A stretch of 64,000 bases of DNA from Candidatus Omnitrophota bacterium (GTDB lineage Bacteria > Omnitrophota > Koll11 > 1-14-0-20-64-10). The position numbers and the translations under genes are program-made. The stretch is taken from positions 186,001-250,000 of the forward strand of contig JAMWCF010000001.1 in assembly GCA_023818695.1 (NCBI GenBank), written 5' to 3'. Positions within the stretch are counted from its first letter, which is position 1. Every line of letters starts with the position of its first letter. Shown here piece after piece: positions 50,132 to 59,595 of the stretch. The notes beneath the pieces were generated by a model that made no database searches, had not been told where the DNA came from, and was given only the letters and a program-made list of their open reading frames with translations.

Positions 50132-50473
50132 GTGAAGACGATCGTTTTACTGCTGTTTTCAAACATTTTTATGACGTGGGCATGGTATGGGCATCTCAAG
50201 ACGCTGCCCAACAAGCCTCTTGTGGTCGCCATTTTTGCCAGCTGGACCATCGCATTTTTTGAATACTGCTTTCAGGTTCCTGCCAACCGGTTTGGGTATG
50301 GCCTATTCTCGCTTCAGCAGCTCAAAGTTCTTCAGGAGATCATTACGATGGTCGTTTTTGCCGCTTTTTCCGTCTGCTATATGGGCGAGCGTTTGACATG
50401 GGATTTCCTATGGGCGGGGCTGTGTCTCTCCGCCGCCGCTTTCTTCATGTTTCGCGGTTTTTCGGGAATCTAG
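50132..50473 (+). CDS. DUF486/DMT-superfamily small membrane protein
   Basis: A 113-residue protein with a GTG start and four predicted helices. It matches the DUF486 family of small DMT-like membrane proteins, with NIFMTWAWYGHL and FFEYCFQVPANRFGY signatures. No transport substrate is known. The upstream 156-bp region holds no credible gene. Confidence 0.8.
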   Translation: MKTIVLLLFSNIFMTWAWYGHLKTLPNKPLVVAIFASWTIAFFEYCFQVPANRFGYGLFSLQQLKVLQEIITMVVFAAFSVCYMGERLTWDFLWAGLCLSAAAFFMFRGFSGI

Positions 50474-50522
50474 CGGGTGAGGGATTGGGAACTGTTCCGG
50501 ACGGCGGTTGGCAGGGTTGTCG

Positions 50523-50750
50523 ATGAGGTGGTTGATTGCGCCGCAGAAATTCCTGTTCAGACCCGAAACCCGCCTGTTCTGGATGGTGGGGTTGCTGGGA
50601 GCGTTTACGATGTTCTCCGCGTTTATCTGTGAAAGTCGGCGGCTGATGCAGGATGGGGAGTTCGCGCTGGCGGGTATGAATCTGATGGGCGGCATGCTCC
50701 CCGGTGTGGTTGCCTTGTGGGTTGGACATGTGGTTGCGTCGATTTTGTAA
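50523..50750 (+). CDS. Small membrane protein, hypothetical
   Basis: About 75 residues with two hydrophobic helices (LFWMVGLLGAFTMF and LPGVVALWVGHVV) and a basic start. ATG 50523 is preferred; upstream AGGG is weak. No family is recognised. The gene is only 49 bp after DUF486. Confidence 0.45.
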   Translation: MRWLIAPQKFLFRPETRLFWMVGLLGAFTMFSAFICESRRLMQDGEFALAGMNLMGGMLPGVVALWVGHVVASIL

Positions 50751-50920
50751 CCGGCGAGGTGGCGTATGATGAGGTGTCGCGTGAAGGCACATCGCTGCGG
50801 ATTTTCATCGGCGAGAAAATCCGATTGTTCCTGGATGCTTCTGTATCGGGCGAACTGGGTGACGAGTACCGCGTAGAAACCCAAATCTCGATGAGGTTCC
50901 CGCTCCGCGTTACAATGTGA
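50717..50920 (+). CDS. Short hypothetical reading frame before miaB
   Basis: A 67-residue frame with a GTG start that overlaps the previous gene and ends at the miaB start codons. Its C-terminal half reads like a protein (LRIFIGEKIRLFLDA and ISMRFPLRV), but no ribosome site, homolog or motif supports it. Confidence 0.25.
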   Translation: MGWTCGCVDFVTGEVAYDEVSREGTSLRIFIGEKIRLFLDASVSGELGDEYRVETQISMRFPLRVTM

Positions 50921-52284
50921 TGATGAAAAAAACTATCTACGTGCAATCGTTTGGATGTCAGATGAATGTCCGGGATGCGGAGGAGGTGACCGGCCTCCTG
51001 TTGGAGAGGGGATACCGGCTGACCGACTCCGAGAAGACAGCGGACGTGGTGCTGTTCAACACCTGTTCAGTCCGGGAACACGCAGAGGACAAGGTTTGGT
51101 CGCTGTTGGGGGCGATGCGCAATTTGAAAGCCAAGAACCCCTCACTGGTGGTCGGGGTGATGGGTTGTATGGCCAAGGCGCAGAAAGGAAAAATCTTCCA
51201 GCGGGCGCCGCATGTGGATTTCATCTCCGGGCCGTCCCAGCTTTATGAGGTGCCTGAGCTGATCGAGGCGGTCTACAAGAACCGTCAGCCGGCCGAAAGC
51301 CAGGGCAACTGCGAAAAGGTTGGCCGGCTCCAGCCGATCGCGGCGATCCAGCAGAAGCGGCGGGCGGAGTTCAAGACGGTCTCCTACCATTCCGGACCGG
51401 TCAGCGCGTTTGTGACGATCATGGAGGGATGTGACAAGGTCTGCAGTTACTGTATCATCCCTTACACCCGGGGACCGGAGGTCAGCCGGCCGCCGCAGCA
51501 GATTCTCGAGGAAGTGAAGCGGTTGGCGGATCAGGGGTACAAGGAGGTGACCCTGTTGGGGCAGAACGTCAACTCCTACGGCAAACGGTTTGCCCCTCAA
51601 ACCTCTTTTGCCGACCTGCTGGCGCAGGTCAATGCCGTTCCGGGGATCGAGAGGATCCGGTTCACCACCTCCCATCCGTGGGATGCGGTGGAGGAGCTAT
51701 TCGACGCGATGAAGGATCTCGAGCACGTCTGCGAGCACCTGCACCTGCCGGTTCAGTCCGGGTCGGACAGGGTGCTGGAGCGAATGCGGCGGGGCTACGC
51801 CGCGGATGAGTATGTGAGGAAGCTGGAGCTTCTCCGGCAGAAAGTGCCGGGAGTGGCGGTCACCACCGACATCATTGTCGGCTTCCCGGGGGAAACCGAG
51901 GCCGATTTCGAGGCGACGGTTCGCCTGATGGAGCGGTGCCGATTCGACTCCGCCTTCATGTTCAGCTATTCGCCCCGCCCCTATGCTGCATCCACCCGCT
52001 GGCCGGACGATATTCCGCAGGAGGTAAAGGACAGGCGCCTGCAGACCATCCTGCGCCTGCAGGAACGAATCACTCGCGAGGAGGGGGAAAAGGCGTTGAA
52101 CCAGACGGTCGAGGTGCTGGTCGAAGAAGCCGATCGCCTGTCGGCACGGCAGGGGATGGGCCGCAGCCGGACCAACCGGAAAGTCTATTTTGAGGCGGAC
52201 GGATTGAAGGCGGGGGATCTGGTCCGCGTCCATGTAGAATCGATCCGGGGACACAGTTTTATCGGATGGGCTTTGCCGCGCTGA
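50920..52284 (+). CDS. miaB: tRNA-2-methylthio-N6-dimethylallyladenosine synthase
   Basis: A 454-residue methylthiotransferase. The N-terminal cluster Cys are in SFGCQMN, NTCSVRE and VMGCMAK; the radical SAM motif is CDKVCSYC; the C-terminal TRAM domain is complete. It adds methylthio to i6A37 of tRNA. Adjacent miaA makes the i6A substrate, so the two enzymes act in sequence. The start is ATG 50920 or 50923. The gene overlaps miaA by 19 bp. Confidence 0.95.
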   Translation: MMKKTIYVQSFGCQMNVRDAEEVTGLLLERGYRLTDSEKTADVVLFNTCSVREHAEDKVWSLLGAMRNLKAKNPSLVVGVMGCMAKAQKGKIFQRAPHVDFISGPSQLYEVPELIEAVYKNRQPAESQGNCEKVGRLQPIAAIQQKRRAEFKTVSYHSGPVSAFVTIMEGCDKVCSYCIIPYTRGPEVSRPPQQILEEVKRLADQGYKEVTLLGQNVNSYGKRFAPQTSFADLLAQVNAVPGIERIRFTTSHPWDAVEELFDAMKDLEHVCEHLHLPVQSGSDRVLERMRRGYAADEYVRKLELLRQKVPGVAVTTDIIVGFPGETEADFEATVRLMERCRFDSAFMFSYSPRPYAASTRWPDDIPQEVKDRRLQTILRLQERITREEGEKALNQTVEVLVEEADRLSARQGMGRSRTNRKVYFEADGLKAGDLVRVHVESIRGHSFIGWALPR

Positions 52285-53210
52285 ACAAACGGATCATCGC
52301 CCTGGTGGGGCCGACCGGCATCGGCAAGACCGAGACTGCCGCCGCCCTGGCCAAAACCCTCTCGGCGAAGGTTGTGGTGGCTGACTCGATGCAGGTCTAC
52401 CAGGGGATGGACGTCGGCACCGGCAAACCGGACAAAGCTCTTCTGCGGGAGATCGCCCATTATGGGATCGACCTGGTTCCTCCCACCGCGGAGTTCAGCG
52501 CCGCCGATTACGTCCGGACGGTTCGGCCGGTCATGGAGAAGCTGCTGGCCAGGGATGATTTCGTCGTGCTGACCGGTGGTTCTGGGCTGTATGTCCGGGC
52601 CCTGCTGGACGGGATTTGCGAGGCACCGTCGGCGAACCGGTTCTACAGGGAGCAACTCCTGGAGGAAGGACAGAAGACCGGTTGGAGCGCCATGCACCGG
52701 AGGTTGCAGGAGGTGGATCCCGAAGCGGCCCGTCGGATCCATCCCCACGATAAGAAGCGGATCATCCGGGCGCTGGAGGTTTTCCACGACAGCGGCCAAC
52801 CGCTGACCGCCCTTCAGAAGAAGGCGGCCGGTTTCTTTGAAAACAAGGCGGAGATCTCCTTTTTCGGGCTGACCTGCCACCGGGAGACTCTTTACCAGCG
52901 GATCGAGGAGCGGATCGACCGGTGGCTGGCGTCCGGCTGGAAAGAGGAGGCGCAGATGCTCCTGCAAAAAGGTTTGAGCAAAACCAGCGCCGAGGCGCTT
53001 GGCTACAAGGAGCTTTACGCCTATCTAAAAAATGAGACCAGCTGGGAGGAAACGGTTCGCCTGATCAAGCGCAACAGCCGGCATTACGCCAAAAGGCAGA
53101 TCACCTGGTTCCACCACGATCCTCGGATCCGGTGGATTCCGGTCGAGGATCGGTCCCCCCGCGAGCTGGCCCTCGTGCTGGCGGAGGATCGGATCAAGAA
53201 CGGAAAATGA
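52266..53210 (+). CDS. miaA: tRNA dimethylallyltransferase
   Basis: A 314-residue enzyme with a P-loop (VGPTGIGKTE), the DSMQVYQGMDVGTGK substrate region and the C-terminal RNSRHYAKRQITWF. It transfers dimethylallyl to N6 of A37 of tRNAs reading U-starting codons. It is the upstream enzyme for MiaB. The hflX start overlaps its stop, as in the common miaA-hflX arrangement. Confidence 0.95.
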   Translation: MGFAALNKRIIALVGPTGIGKTETAAALAKTLSAKVVVADSMQVYQGMDVGTGKPDKALLREIAHYGIDLVPPTAEFSAADYVRTVRPVMEKLLARDDFVVLTGGSGLYVRALLDGICEAPSANRFYREQLLEEGQKTGWSAMHRRLQEVDPEAARRIHPHDKKRIIRALEVFHDSGQPLTALQKKAAGFFENKAEISFFGLTCHRETLYQRIEERIDRWLASGWKEEAQMLLQKGLSKTSAEALGYKELYAYLKNETSWEETVRLIKRNSRHYAKRQITWFHHDPRIRWIPVEDRSPRELALVLAEDRIKNGK

Positions 53211-54493
53211 AAACAGCAACCATCATCACCCAGGCCCTGCCGGAACGGGCCCTGGCCGTCACGATCCGTTTTTGGAACCACGCCTACCGAGATCCCTGGC
53301 CGGAGGAGGAAAGCGCCAGGGAACTGAAGGAGCTGATCAGCTCCTGTGGCCTGCAGGTCGTCCGGGAGCATACCGTCAAGAGCGAAGACCCCCATCCGGG
53401 CCACCTGATCGGGACAGGCAAGGCCCAGGAGATCCACCAGATCTGCCACGACCATCATCTGAACGTCGTGATCTTGAGCGAGAACCTTTCCGCCGCCCAG
53501 CAGGGGAACCTGGAGGATCTGGTGGGGGTCAAGGTGATCGACCGGACCCAGCTGATTTTGGACGTTTTCGCGCAGAGGGCCACGTCGCAGGAAGGGAAGG
53601 TGCAGGTGGAGCTGGCCCAGTTGGAATATCTCCTGCCCCGGCTGGCCGGCAAGGGGGTCCTGCTTTCCCGGTTGGGAGGCGGCATCGGGACCAGAGGACC
53701 CGGCGAACAGAAGCTTGAGATGGACAGACGGCGGATCCGCCAGCGGATCAACCGCTTGAAGAAAGAGCTCCAGATGATCCACCGACGGCGCTGGACTGCC
53801 CGCCGCAAACGGGAAGAGGAGGATGTCCCGACCGCAGCGCTGATCGGCTACACCAACGCCGGCAAATCGACCCTTCTGAACCGGTTGACCGACGCCGGGG
53901 CGGTGGCCGAAAATCGGCTTTTCTCCACGCTGGACCCGCTTGCCCGCCGGCTTATTCTGCCGAACCACCAGGCGGTCCTCCTTTCCGACACCGTTGGGTT
54001 CATCCACCGGATCCCGCACGACCTAATCGAATCGTTCAAGGCCACCCTGGAGGAGGTGACTGAAAGCCACCTGCTGATCCACGTGATCGACTCCTCCCAC
54101 CCGGTGATGGAACAGCAGATGGAGGCGGTGGAGGAGGTCCTGAAGGAACTCCAGGCCGACAGGAAACCGCGCTTGCTCGTCTTCAATAAGATCGACCGGA
54201 TCAGCCGGGAGTCGCAGCGGCAGACCCAGAAACGGTACCCCGAAGGGATCTTCATATCCGCCGCGTCAGGGGAGGGGGTCCAGGTGATCGTCGACCGGCT
54301 CTGTAGTTCCTTGAGCCACCGGATGCGCCAGGCCAAAATCCTCTTGCCCGGCGAATCGAGGCATTGGCTTGAAAAGGTCTACGAGCACGGGGTGGTACTT
54401 TCCCGCCACGAGACCGACAAGGGGCTGCAACTCGAGGCCCGGATTCCTCTTCGTCTCTACGGCCAGATGGAAAAAGCTGGTCTTCTGAAGTAG
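53207..54493 (+). CDS. hflX: Ribosome-associated GTPase HflX
   Basis: A 428-residue GTPase; ATG 53207 overlaps the miaA stop (ATGA). It has an N-terminal HflX domain with the Gly-rich GGGIGTRGPGEQKLEMDRR motif, a coiled linker, then the G domain (G1 GYTNAGKST, DTVGFIHR and an NKID motif). HflX splits stalled 70S ribosomes during heat stress. Immediately downstream is the CIRCE heat-shock region. Confidence 0.93.
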   Translation: MKTATIITQALPERALAVTIRFWNHAYRDPWPEEESARELKELISSCGLQVVREHTVKSEDPHPGHLIGTGKAQEIHQICHDHHLNVVILSENLSAAQQGNLEDLVGVKVIDRTQLILDVFAQRATSQEGKVQVELAQLEYLLPRLAGKGVLLSRLGGGIGTRGPGEQKLEMDRRRIRQRINRLKKELQMIHRRRWTARRKREEEDVPTAALIGYTNAGKSTLLNRLTDAGAVAENRLFSTLDPLARRLILPNHQAVLLSDTVGFIHRIPHDLIESFKATLEEVTESHLLIHVIDSSHPVMEQQMEAVEEVLKELQADRKPRLLVFNKIDRISRESQRQTQKRYPEGIFISAASGEGVQVIVDRLCSSLSHRMRQAKILLPGESRHWLEKVYEHGVVLSRHETDKGLQLEARIPLRLYGQMEKAGLLK

Positions 54494-54506
54494 ATCCCTT
54501 TTCCTC

Positions 54507-54534
54507 TTGACACGCACCTTTGTTATGGTATCCT
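54507..54534 (+). promoter_or_regulatory. hrcA operon promoter
   Basis: TTGACA at 54507-54512 is a perfect -35. TATCCT at 54529-54534 is a plausible -10 with a 16-bp spacer. It lies directly upstream of the CIRCE operator, which would cover the transcription start. Confidence 0.65.
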
Positions 54535-54543
54535 TGTTAATGG

Positions 54544-54570
54544 TTAGCACTCATTATTATTGAGTGCTAG
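54544..54570 (+). promoter_or_regulatory. CIRCE operator
   Basis: TTAGCACTC-N9-GAGTGCTAG at 54544-54570 matches the CIRCE consensus with a single mismatch in the last base. HrcA binds CIRCE to repress the dnaK operon at normal temperature. It is placed 21 bp before the hrcA GTG, the expected autoregulatory position. Confidence 0.95.
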
Positions 54571-54591
54571 TAATAAGGCGAGCATAGAGAA

Positions 54592-55638
54592 GTGACTGTA
54601 AATCATTTAAAATCAAGAAGTCATAAAATTCTTGAGGCGATCATCCTGACCTACGCGGAGTCGGCGACGCCGGTAGGGTCCGAGTTACTGTGGGAGCGGT
54701 ACGATTTTCAGGTCTCTCCGGCAACCATCCGAAACGCCATGGCGGAACTGGAATCTTTGGGTCTCATCACGCATCCTCACACCTCCGCCGGGCGGGTTCC
54801 GACCGATCTGGGATATCGCTACTACGTCGACATTCTGATGGAGCCGAAACGGCTGACCCCGCAGGATGAGGAAAAAATTCGGCAGCTGGGATCCCTCGGG
54901 GCGGAAGAGCCGGTCGAATTCCTGAAGCAGGCGGCGAAGACCCTTTCGGATTTGACGCAGGTGGCCGCCATCGTGCTGGTGCCTTTGCTGTCGGACAGCT
55001 CCTTCCGCCTGCTGAAGCTGATCCCCTTGGGGCCGGATGAGGTGATGGCGGTCCTGATCACCGGCGAGGGGATAGTTAAACACGCTTTGCTGGATTTCGG
55101 GGAGCTGACCGAGACCGGCCTGCTGGAGGAGCTGGAATCGTTCCTGAACGGGGAACTGGCTGGGATGCCGCTTTCGAAAATCCCCTCCTACCTGGAATCG
55201 CTGACGCAGCAGTACGCCGAGAAGCCGATCTCCGCCATGCTGATCCGGACGGCGCAGAATCTGCTTGCGCGGCCTCCGTTCCTGGAGCAGAACACCACCC
55301 TCCTGCTGGAGGGGGCTAGCAAAATTCTCCACGCTCCGGAGTTCAAGGATATCGAGAAGGCCAGGCGGCTCCTCTCCGCGTTGGAAAACAGGGAGGGGTT
55401 GGTCGACATCCTCAAGCGGGATCTGGCGGGGGATGAGGTGAAGGTCCATATCGGCTTCGAGAACAAGGGGCAGTTTCTGGAGGACTGTACCATCGCGGCG
55501 GCACCCTATCGGCTGCGCAGCGGGATCGCCGGCGCGCTGGGTGTGATGGGGCCGACCCGTATGGATTACCCTCGAGTGACGACTCTGCTGACTCGAATGG
55601 CGCAGACGGTGACAAGATCTTTTCAGGAGAGGGAATGA
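54592..55638 (+). CDS. hrcA: Heat-inducible transcription repressor HrcA
   Basis: A 348-residue DNA-binding repressor with a GTG start. The N-terminal winged helix includes SPATIRNAMAELESLGLI and HTSAGRVPTDLGYRYYVD, hallmarks of HrcA. It binds the CIRCE element upstream of its own gene and is re-activated by GroEL/GroES. It heads a grpE-dnaK-dnaJ operon. No groEL is in the window. Confidence 0.95.
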   Translation: MTVNHLKSRSHKILEAIILTYAESATPVGSELLWERYDFQVSPATIRNAMAELESLGLITHPHTSAGRVPTDLGYRYYVDILMEPKRLTPQDEEKIRQLGSLGAEEPVEFLKQAAKTLSDLTQVAAIVLVPLLSDSSFRLLKLIPLGPDEVMAVLITGEGIVKHALLDFGELTETGLLEELESFLNGELAGMPLSKIPSYLESLTQQYAEKPISAMLIRTAQNLLARPPFLEQNTTLLLEGASKILHAPEFKDIEKARRLLSALENREGLVDILKRDLAGDEVKVHIGFENKGQFLEDCTIAAAPYRLRSGIAGALGVMGPTRMDYPRVTTLLTRMAQTVTRSFQERE

Positions 55639-56189
55639 CATCACAGGAGTACCCGGAGCAGGAGAAAAGCGAACAGGAGGGGAGGGCGGAACAGCCGAAG
55701 GAGGCGGAGCAGCCGAAAGAAGCAGAGCAGCTGAAGGACCAGCTCCTGCGGCTGCGGGCCGATTTCGAGAACGCCAAAAAACGGTGGCATAAGCAGGAAG
55801 CGGAGATCAGACAGTGGGCCAACAAGGATATTTTGGAGCAGCTGCTTGATATTTATGACGATTTTCAGAGAGCGCTGGCGGTCTCTTCCGGGGAAAATCC
55901 AAACGGCGGCTTCAAGGCCGGTGTGGAGATGATCGCCAAACAGCTTGAAGATCTTTTGAAATCATACGGGGTGGCCCCTATCGAAGCGCAGGGGAAGAGG
56001 TTCGATCACTCCCTGCATGAAGCGGTGGCCCATGAGGAAACGGAGGCGGTGCCGGAATCGACCGTGCTGGCAGAATTGCGAAAAGGATACACCTTGAACG
56101 GCAGGGTATTGAGACATTCCATGGTGAAAGTGGCCGTGAAACCGGCGCCTAAACAGGAACCACTTGAAGGAGGATGTTCCAATGGCTAA
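55635..56189 (+). CDS. grpE: Nucleotide exchange factor GrpE
   Basis: A 184-residue protein with ATG 55635 overlapping hrcA (ATGA). The N-terminus is a Glu/Lys/Gln-rich coil, then LRADFENAKKRWHKQ and the C-terminal beta-domain (YTLNGRVLRHSMVKVAV). It is the DnaK nucleotide exchange factor of the Hsp70 cycle. The dnaK ATG overlaps its end. Confidence 0.93.
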   Translation: MTSQEYPEQEKSEQEGRAEQPKEAEQPKEAEQLKDQLLRLRADFENAKKRWHKQEAEIRQWANKDILEQLLDIYDDFQRALAVSSGENPNGGFKAGVEMIAKQLEDLLKSYGVAPIEAQGKRFDHSLHEAVAHEETEAVPESTVLAELRKGYTLNGRVLRHSMVKVAVKPAPKQEPLEGGCSNG

Positions 56190-58083
56190 AGCAATCGGAA
56201 TTGATCTCGGCACATCGAACTCCGCGGCCTCGGTCGTGGAAGGGGGACGGCCCGCCATCATCCCGTCCGCGGAGGGGCTGACGGTGGGAGGCAAGGCTTT
56301 CCCCTCCATTGTGGCTTTCACCAAGGACGGTCAGCGGCTCGTGGGGGAACCGGCCAGGCGCCAGGCGGCCATCAACCCGGAGGGAACGGTCCTCGCCGCT
56401 AAAAGGAAGATGGGGACGAATCACACCTATTCGATCCACGGCAGGAGTTTCACCCCCCAGCAGATCTCGGCCTTCATCCTGCAGAAGATAAAACAGGATG
56501 CCGAGGCTTTCCTGAACGACCAGGTCAACGAAGCGGTGATCACGGTCCCGGCCTACTTCAACGACAACCAGAGGCAGGCCACCAAGGACGCGGGGGAGAT
56601 CGCCGGCCTGAAAGTTCTTCGGATCATCAATGAGCCGACCGCCGCATGCCTGGCCTACGGGCTGGACAAGGCGGAGCAGGAGCAGAAGATCCTGGTATTC
56701 GACTTGGGAGGGGGTACCCTGGACGTCACGATTATGGAGATGTACTACGTCAAGGAGGAAAAGACCTCCGGGTTTGAGGTACTGGCGACCAACGGGGATA
56801 CTCAACTGGGTGGCACCGACATGGATACCGCCCTGATCGACTTCATCGCCATGGAGTTCAAGAAGGAGAGCGGCATCGATGTCCGCAACGACAAGATGGC
56901 CTATCAGCGGATCCGGGAAGCGGCGGAGAAGGCGAAGATCGAGCTTTCCAACGTCCTGCAGACCGACATCAACCTTCCATTCATCACGGCGGACGCTTCC
57001 GGGCCGAAGCACCTGACCATGACGATTACGCGGGCCAAGCTGGAGGAGCTGGTCGGCCCGATCGTGGAGCGTTGCCGCAGGCCTCTGGAGCAGGCCCTAG
57101 CCGACGCCAAACTGGGCGCAGAGGCCATCGATAAGGTGATCCTGGTGGGAGGCCCCACCCGGATGCCGATCGTCCAGAAATTCGTCGAGGATTACGTGGG
57201 TCCAAAGAAGGTGGCCCGCGGGATCGACCCAATGGAGTGCGTGGCGATGGGAGCGGCCATCCAGGCGGCCGCCCTCAAGGGGGAGATCAAGGACATCCAG
57301 CTCCTGGATGTCACACCGCTGTCGCTGGGGATCGAAACGCTGGGCGGGGTTTTCACCAAGCTGATCGAACGCAACACCACCATTCCGACCCGTAAGTCGC
57401 AGGTTTTCTCCACCGCGGAGGACAACCAGCCGGCGGTGACGGTGAGGGTCCTTCAGGGGGAGCGGGCGATGGCCAACGACAACGTGGAGCTGGGCCGGTT
57501 CGACCTGGTCGGCATCCCGCCGGCCCCTCGGGGGGTTCCGCAGATCGAAGTCACCTTCGACATCGATGCTAATGGGATTGTGCATGTCTCCGCGAAGGAC
57601 AGGGGAACCGGCAAGGAGCAGTCGATCCGGATCACCGCTCCGCACAAGCTGGACCAGTCTGAAATCGAGAAGATGATCAAGCAGGCGGAGCAGTTCGCCA
57701 GCGCCGATGAGAAGAAGCGGCAGGAGGTCGAGGTCAAGAACAAGGCGGACGCTTTCGCCTACTCCACCGAGAAATCGTTGAAGGATTACGGGGAGAAGAT
57801 CCCAGCCGCTGACCGGGTCAAGGTAGAGGAGAAGCTGAAGACCCTCAAGGAAACCCTGAAGGGCTCCGACACCGCGGCGATTGAGAAGGCAATGCAGGAG
57901 CTGATGGAAGCCTCCCACAAACTGGCGGAAGAGGTGTACAAGGCCTCCGCGCAAAAAGGGCAGGGAGCGGAAAGCCCCGGGCAGGAGTCGGGCAGCAGGG
58001 AGCACGGCAACGGCCAGGGCAAGAAGAAAGATGACGAAGGAGTTATCGACGCGGAGTTCAAAGTCGACGACAACAAAAAATAA
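56182..58083 (+). CDS. dnaK: Chaperone DnaK (Hsp70)
   Basis: A 633-residue Hsp70. ATG 56182 follows GAAGGAGG at 56166-56173; a longer start at 56164 would place that site inside the gene. It begins with AIGIDLGTSNSAASVVEGG and contains VPAYFNDNQRQATKDAG, the LVFDLGGGTLDV ATPase motif and a GIV substrate domain. The C-terminus is GVIDAEF. It works with DnaJ and GrpE. The loop GTSNSA replaces the more usual GTTNS, a modest variant. Confidence 0.96.
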   Translation: MAKAIGIDLGTSNSAASVVEGGRPAIIPSAEGLTVGGKAFPSIVAFTKDGQRLVGEPARRQAAINPEGTVLAAKRKMGTNHTYSIHGRSFTPQQISAFILQKIKQDAEAFLNDQVNEAVITVPAYFNDNQRQATKDAGEIAGLKVLRIINEPTAACLAYGLDKAEQEQKILVFDLGGGTLDVTIMEMYYVKEEKTSGFEVLATNGDTQLGGTDMDTALIDFIAMEFKKESGIDVRNDKMAYQRIREAAEKAKIELSNVLQTDINLPFITADASGPKHLTMTITRAKLEELVGPIVERCRRPLEQALADAKLGAEAIDKVILVGGPTRMPIVQKFVEDYVGPKKVARGIDPMECVAMGAAIQAAALKGEIKDIQLLDVTPLSLGIETLGGVFTKLIERNTTIPTRKSQVFSTAEDNQPAVTVRVLQGERAMANDNVELGRFDLVGIPPAPRGVPQIEVTFDIDANGIVHVSAKDRGTGKEQSIRITAPHKLDQSEIEKMIKQAEQFASADEKKRQEVEVKNKADAFAYSTEKSLKDYGEKIPAADRVKVEEKLKTLKETLKGSDTAAIEKAMQELMEASHKLAEEVYKASAQKGQGAESPGQESGSREHGNGQGKKKDDEGVIDAEFKVDDNKK

Positions 58084-58088
58084 ATAAG

Positions 58089-59255
58089 ATGCCAGTAGCC
58101 AAGAGGGATTATTACGAAGTCCTCGGGGTTGAGAAAACCGCCTCGGAGGAGGAGATCAAGAAGGCCTTTCGCCGGTTGGCGATGAAGCACCACCCGGACC
58201 GCCACCATGAGACCAACAAGAAGGAGGCGGAGGAGAAATTCAAGGAGATCTCCGAGGCGTACGAGGTCTTGAGCGATCCGAAGAAGCGGGCCGCCTACGA
58301 CCAGTACGGTCACGCGGGGATGGAAGGGGCCTTCCGGCACGGAAACTTCAGCTGGGAAGATTTCACCCACTTCGAAGATATCTCCGACATCCTGGGGGGC
58401 GGGCTGGAGGAACTGTTCGCCACTTTCGGGTTGGGAGATGTTTTTAGATCCGGCGGACGGGGCCGCTCTCACAGGCGTTTTACCGGAGCGGACCTGGAGA
58501 CCTCTGTCGACATTGAACTCGCTGACCTTCTGAATGAGAAAGAGGTTCCTCTGTCGTTCCGCAGGAGGGAACCTTGCGGCGTGTGCCACGGGCAGGGGAC
58601 GAAACCTGGGACAAAACCGGAAACCTGCTCAAGCTGCGGAGGGCAGGGACAGGTCAGGGTCTCGCAGGGATTTTTCGTCATGGCAAGCACCTGCGCCCGC
58701 TGTTCGGGGACGGGAACGGTCATCAAGGAGAAATGCCCTTCCTGCCGGGGAGACGGATTGACCGAGAAGCAGAGAGACTTGAAGGTGAAAATCCCCGCCG
58801 GCATCGAGGACGGGATGCGCCTGAAGCTGGCCGGCGAGGGGGAAAGGGGCCCCAGAGGGGCGGAGCCGGGGGATCTCTACGTGCGGGTACGGGTTAGGCC
58901 CCATCCTTTCTTCCAGAGGGACGGCAGCCACCTGTACTGTGAGGTGCCGGTCAACATGGTGCAGGCCTCACTGGGGTGCGAGCTGGAAATCCCGACCCTC
59001 TCCGGCACCGTTCGGATGAAGGTACCGCCCGGAACTCAACCAGGGGAGGTCCTGCGGCTGCGGGGGATGGGACTGCCCTCCCTGCGCGGATCGCAAAGAG
59101 GGGACCAGTTCGTCAGGATCAAGGTGGAAATTCCATCGAGAGTCTCGATGGCGCAGAGAAAGATGCTTGAAGAGTTCGAGCGGTTAAGTGATAATGGCAT
59201 TTTTCCAGCGGTCCAGAGGTTCTGGGAGCAGGCCAGACGCTGGCTGAAAAAGTGA
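58089..59255 (+). CDS. dnaJ: Co-chaperone DnaJ
   Basis: A 388-residue J-protein with J domain (HPD at residues about 36-38), a Gly-rich region and four CxxCxGxG zinc repeats (CGVCHGQG, CSSCGGQG, CARCSGTG, CPSCRGDG), plus a complete C-terminal substrate domain. It delivers substrate to DnaK. The last residues (RRWLKK) are slightly basic. It is 5 bp after dnaK. Confidence 0.95.
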   Translation: MPVAKRDYYEVLGVEKTASEEEIKKAFRRLAMKHHPDRHHETNKKEAEEKFKEISEAYEVLSDPKKRAAYDQYGHAGMEGAFRHGNFSWEDFTHFEDISDILGGGLEELFATFGLGDVFRSGGRGRSHRRFTGADLETSVDIELADLLNEKEVPLSFRRREPCGVCHGQGTKPGTKPETCSSCGGQGQVRVSQGFFVMASTCARCSGTGTVIKEKCPSCRGDGLTEKQRDLKVKIPAGIEDGMRLKLAGEGERGPRGAEPGDLYVRVRVRPHPFFQRDGSHLYCEVPVNMVQASLGCELEIPTLSGTVRMKVPPGTQPGEVLRLRGMGLPSLRGSQRGDQFVRIKVEIPSRVSMAQRKMLEEFERLSDNGIFPAVQRFWEQARRWLKK

Positions 59256-59275
59256 GAGCGCGGAGGGATTGAGGA

Positions 59276-59584
59276 ATGCCGACTTACGAATACGAATGCA
59301 GGTCCTGCGGTCATCAGTTCGAAAAGTTCCAGCCGATCACCGCCCGGCCTAGCACACTCTGCCCGAAGTGCAGGCGAACGTCGCGCCGCCTGATCTCCGC
59401 AGGCGGAGGGGTTCTTTTTAAGGGATCCGGCTTCTATATCACCGACTATCGATCCGCCAGTTATAAGAAGCGGGCTTCGGAAGAGGCAAAGGGTTCCTCC
59501 TCCTGCTCCGGTAAGAGCCCTTCCAGCTGCGCAAGCGGGGCGGGCTCTTGCTCCGCCGGCACCAAAGGAAATTCGAAGGCGTAA
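59276..59584 (+). CDS. FmdB-family zinc ribbon protein
   Basis: A 102-residue FmdB-type protein. The single zinc ribbon has ECRSCG and LCPKC. The C-terminal half is Ser/Gly/Cys-rich (SSSCSGKS, SCASGAGSCSAG), a usual feature of the family. The function is a regulatory or metal-binding role inferred from family membership only. Its position after dnaJ is common. Confidence 0.85.
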   Translation: MPTYEYECRSCGHQFEKFQPITARPSTLCPKCRRTSRRLISAGGGVLFKGSGFYITDYRSASYKKRASEEAKGSSSCSGKSPSSCASGAGSCSAGTKGNSKA

Positions 59585-59595
59585 ACCTATCTTCC

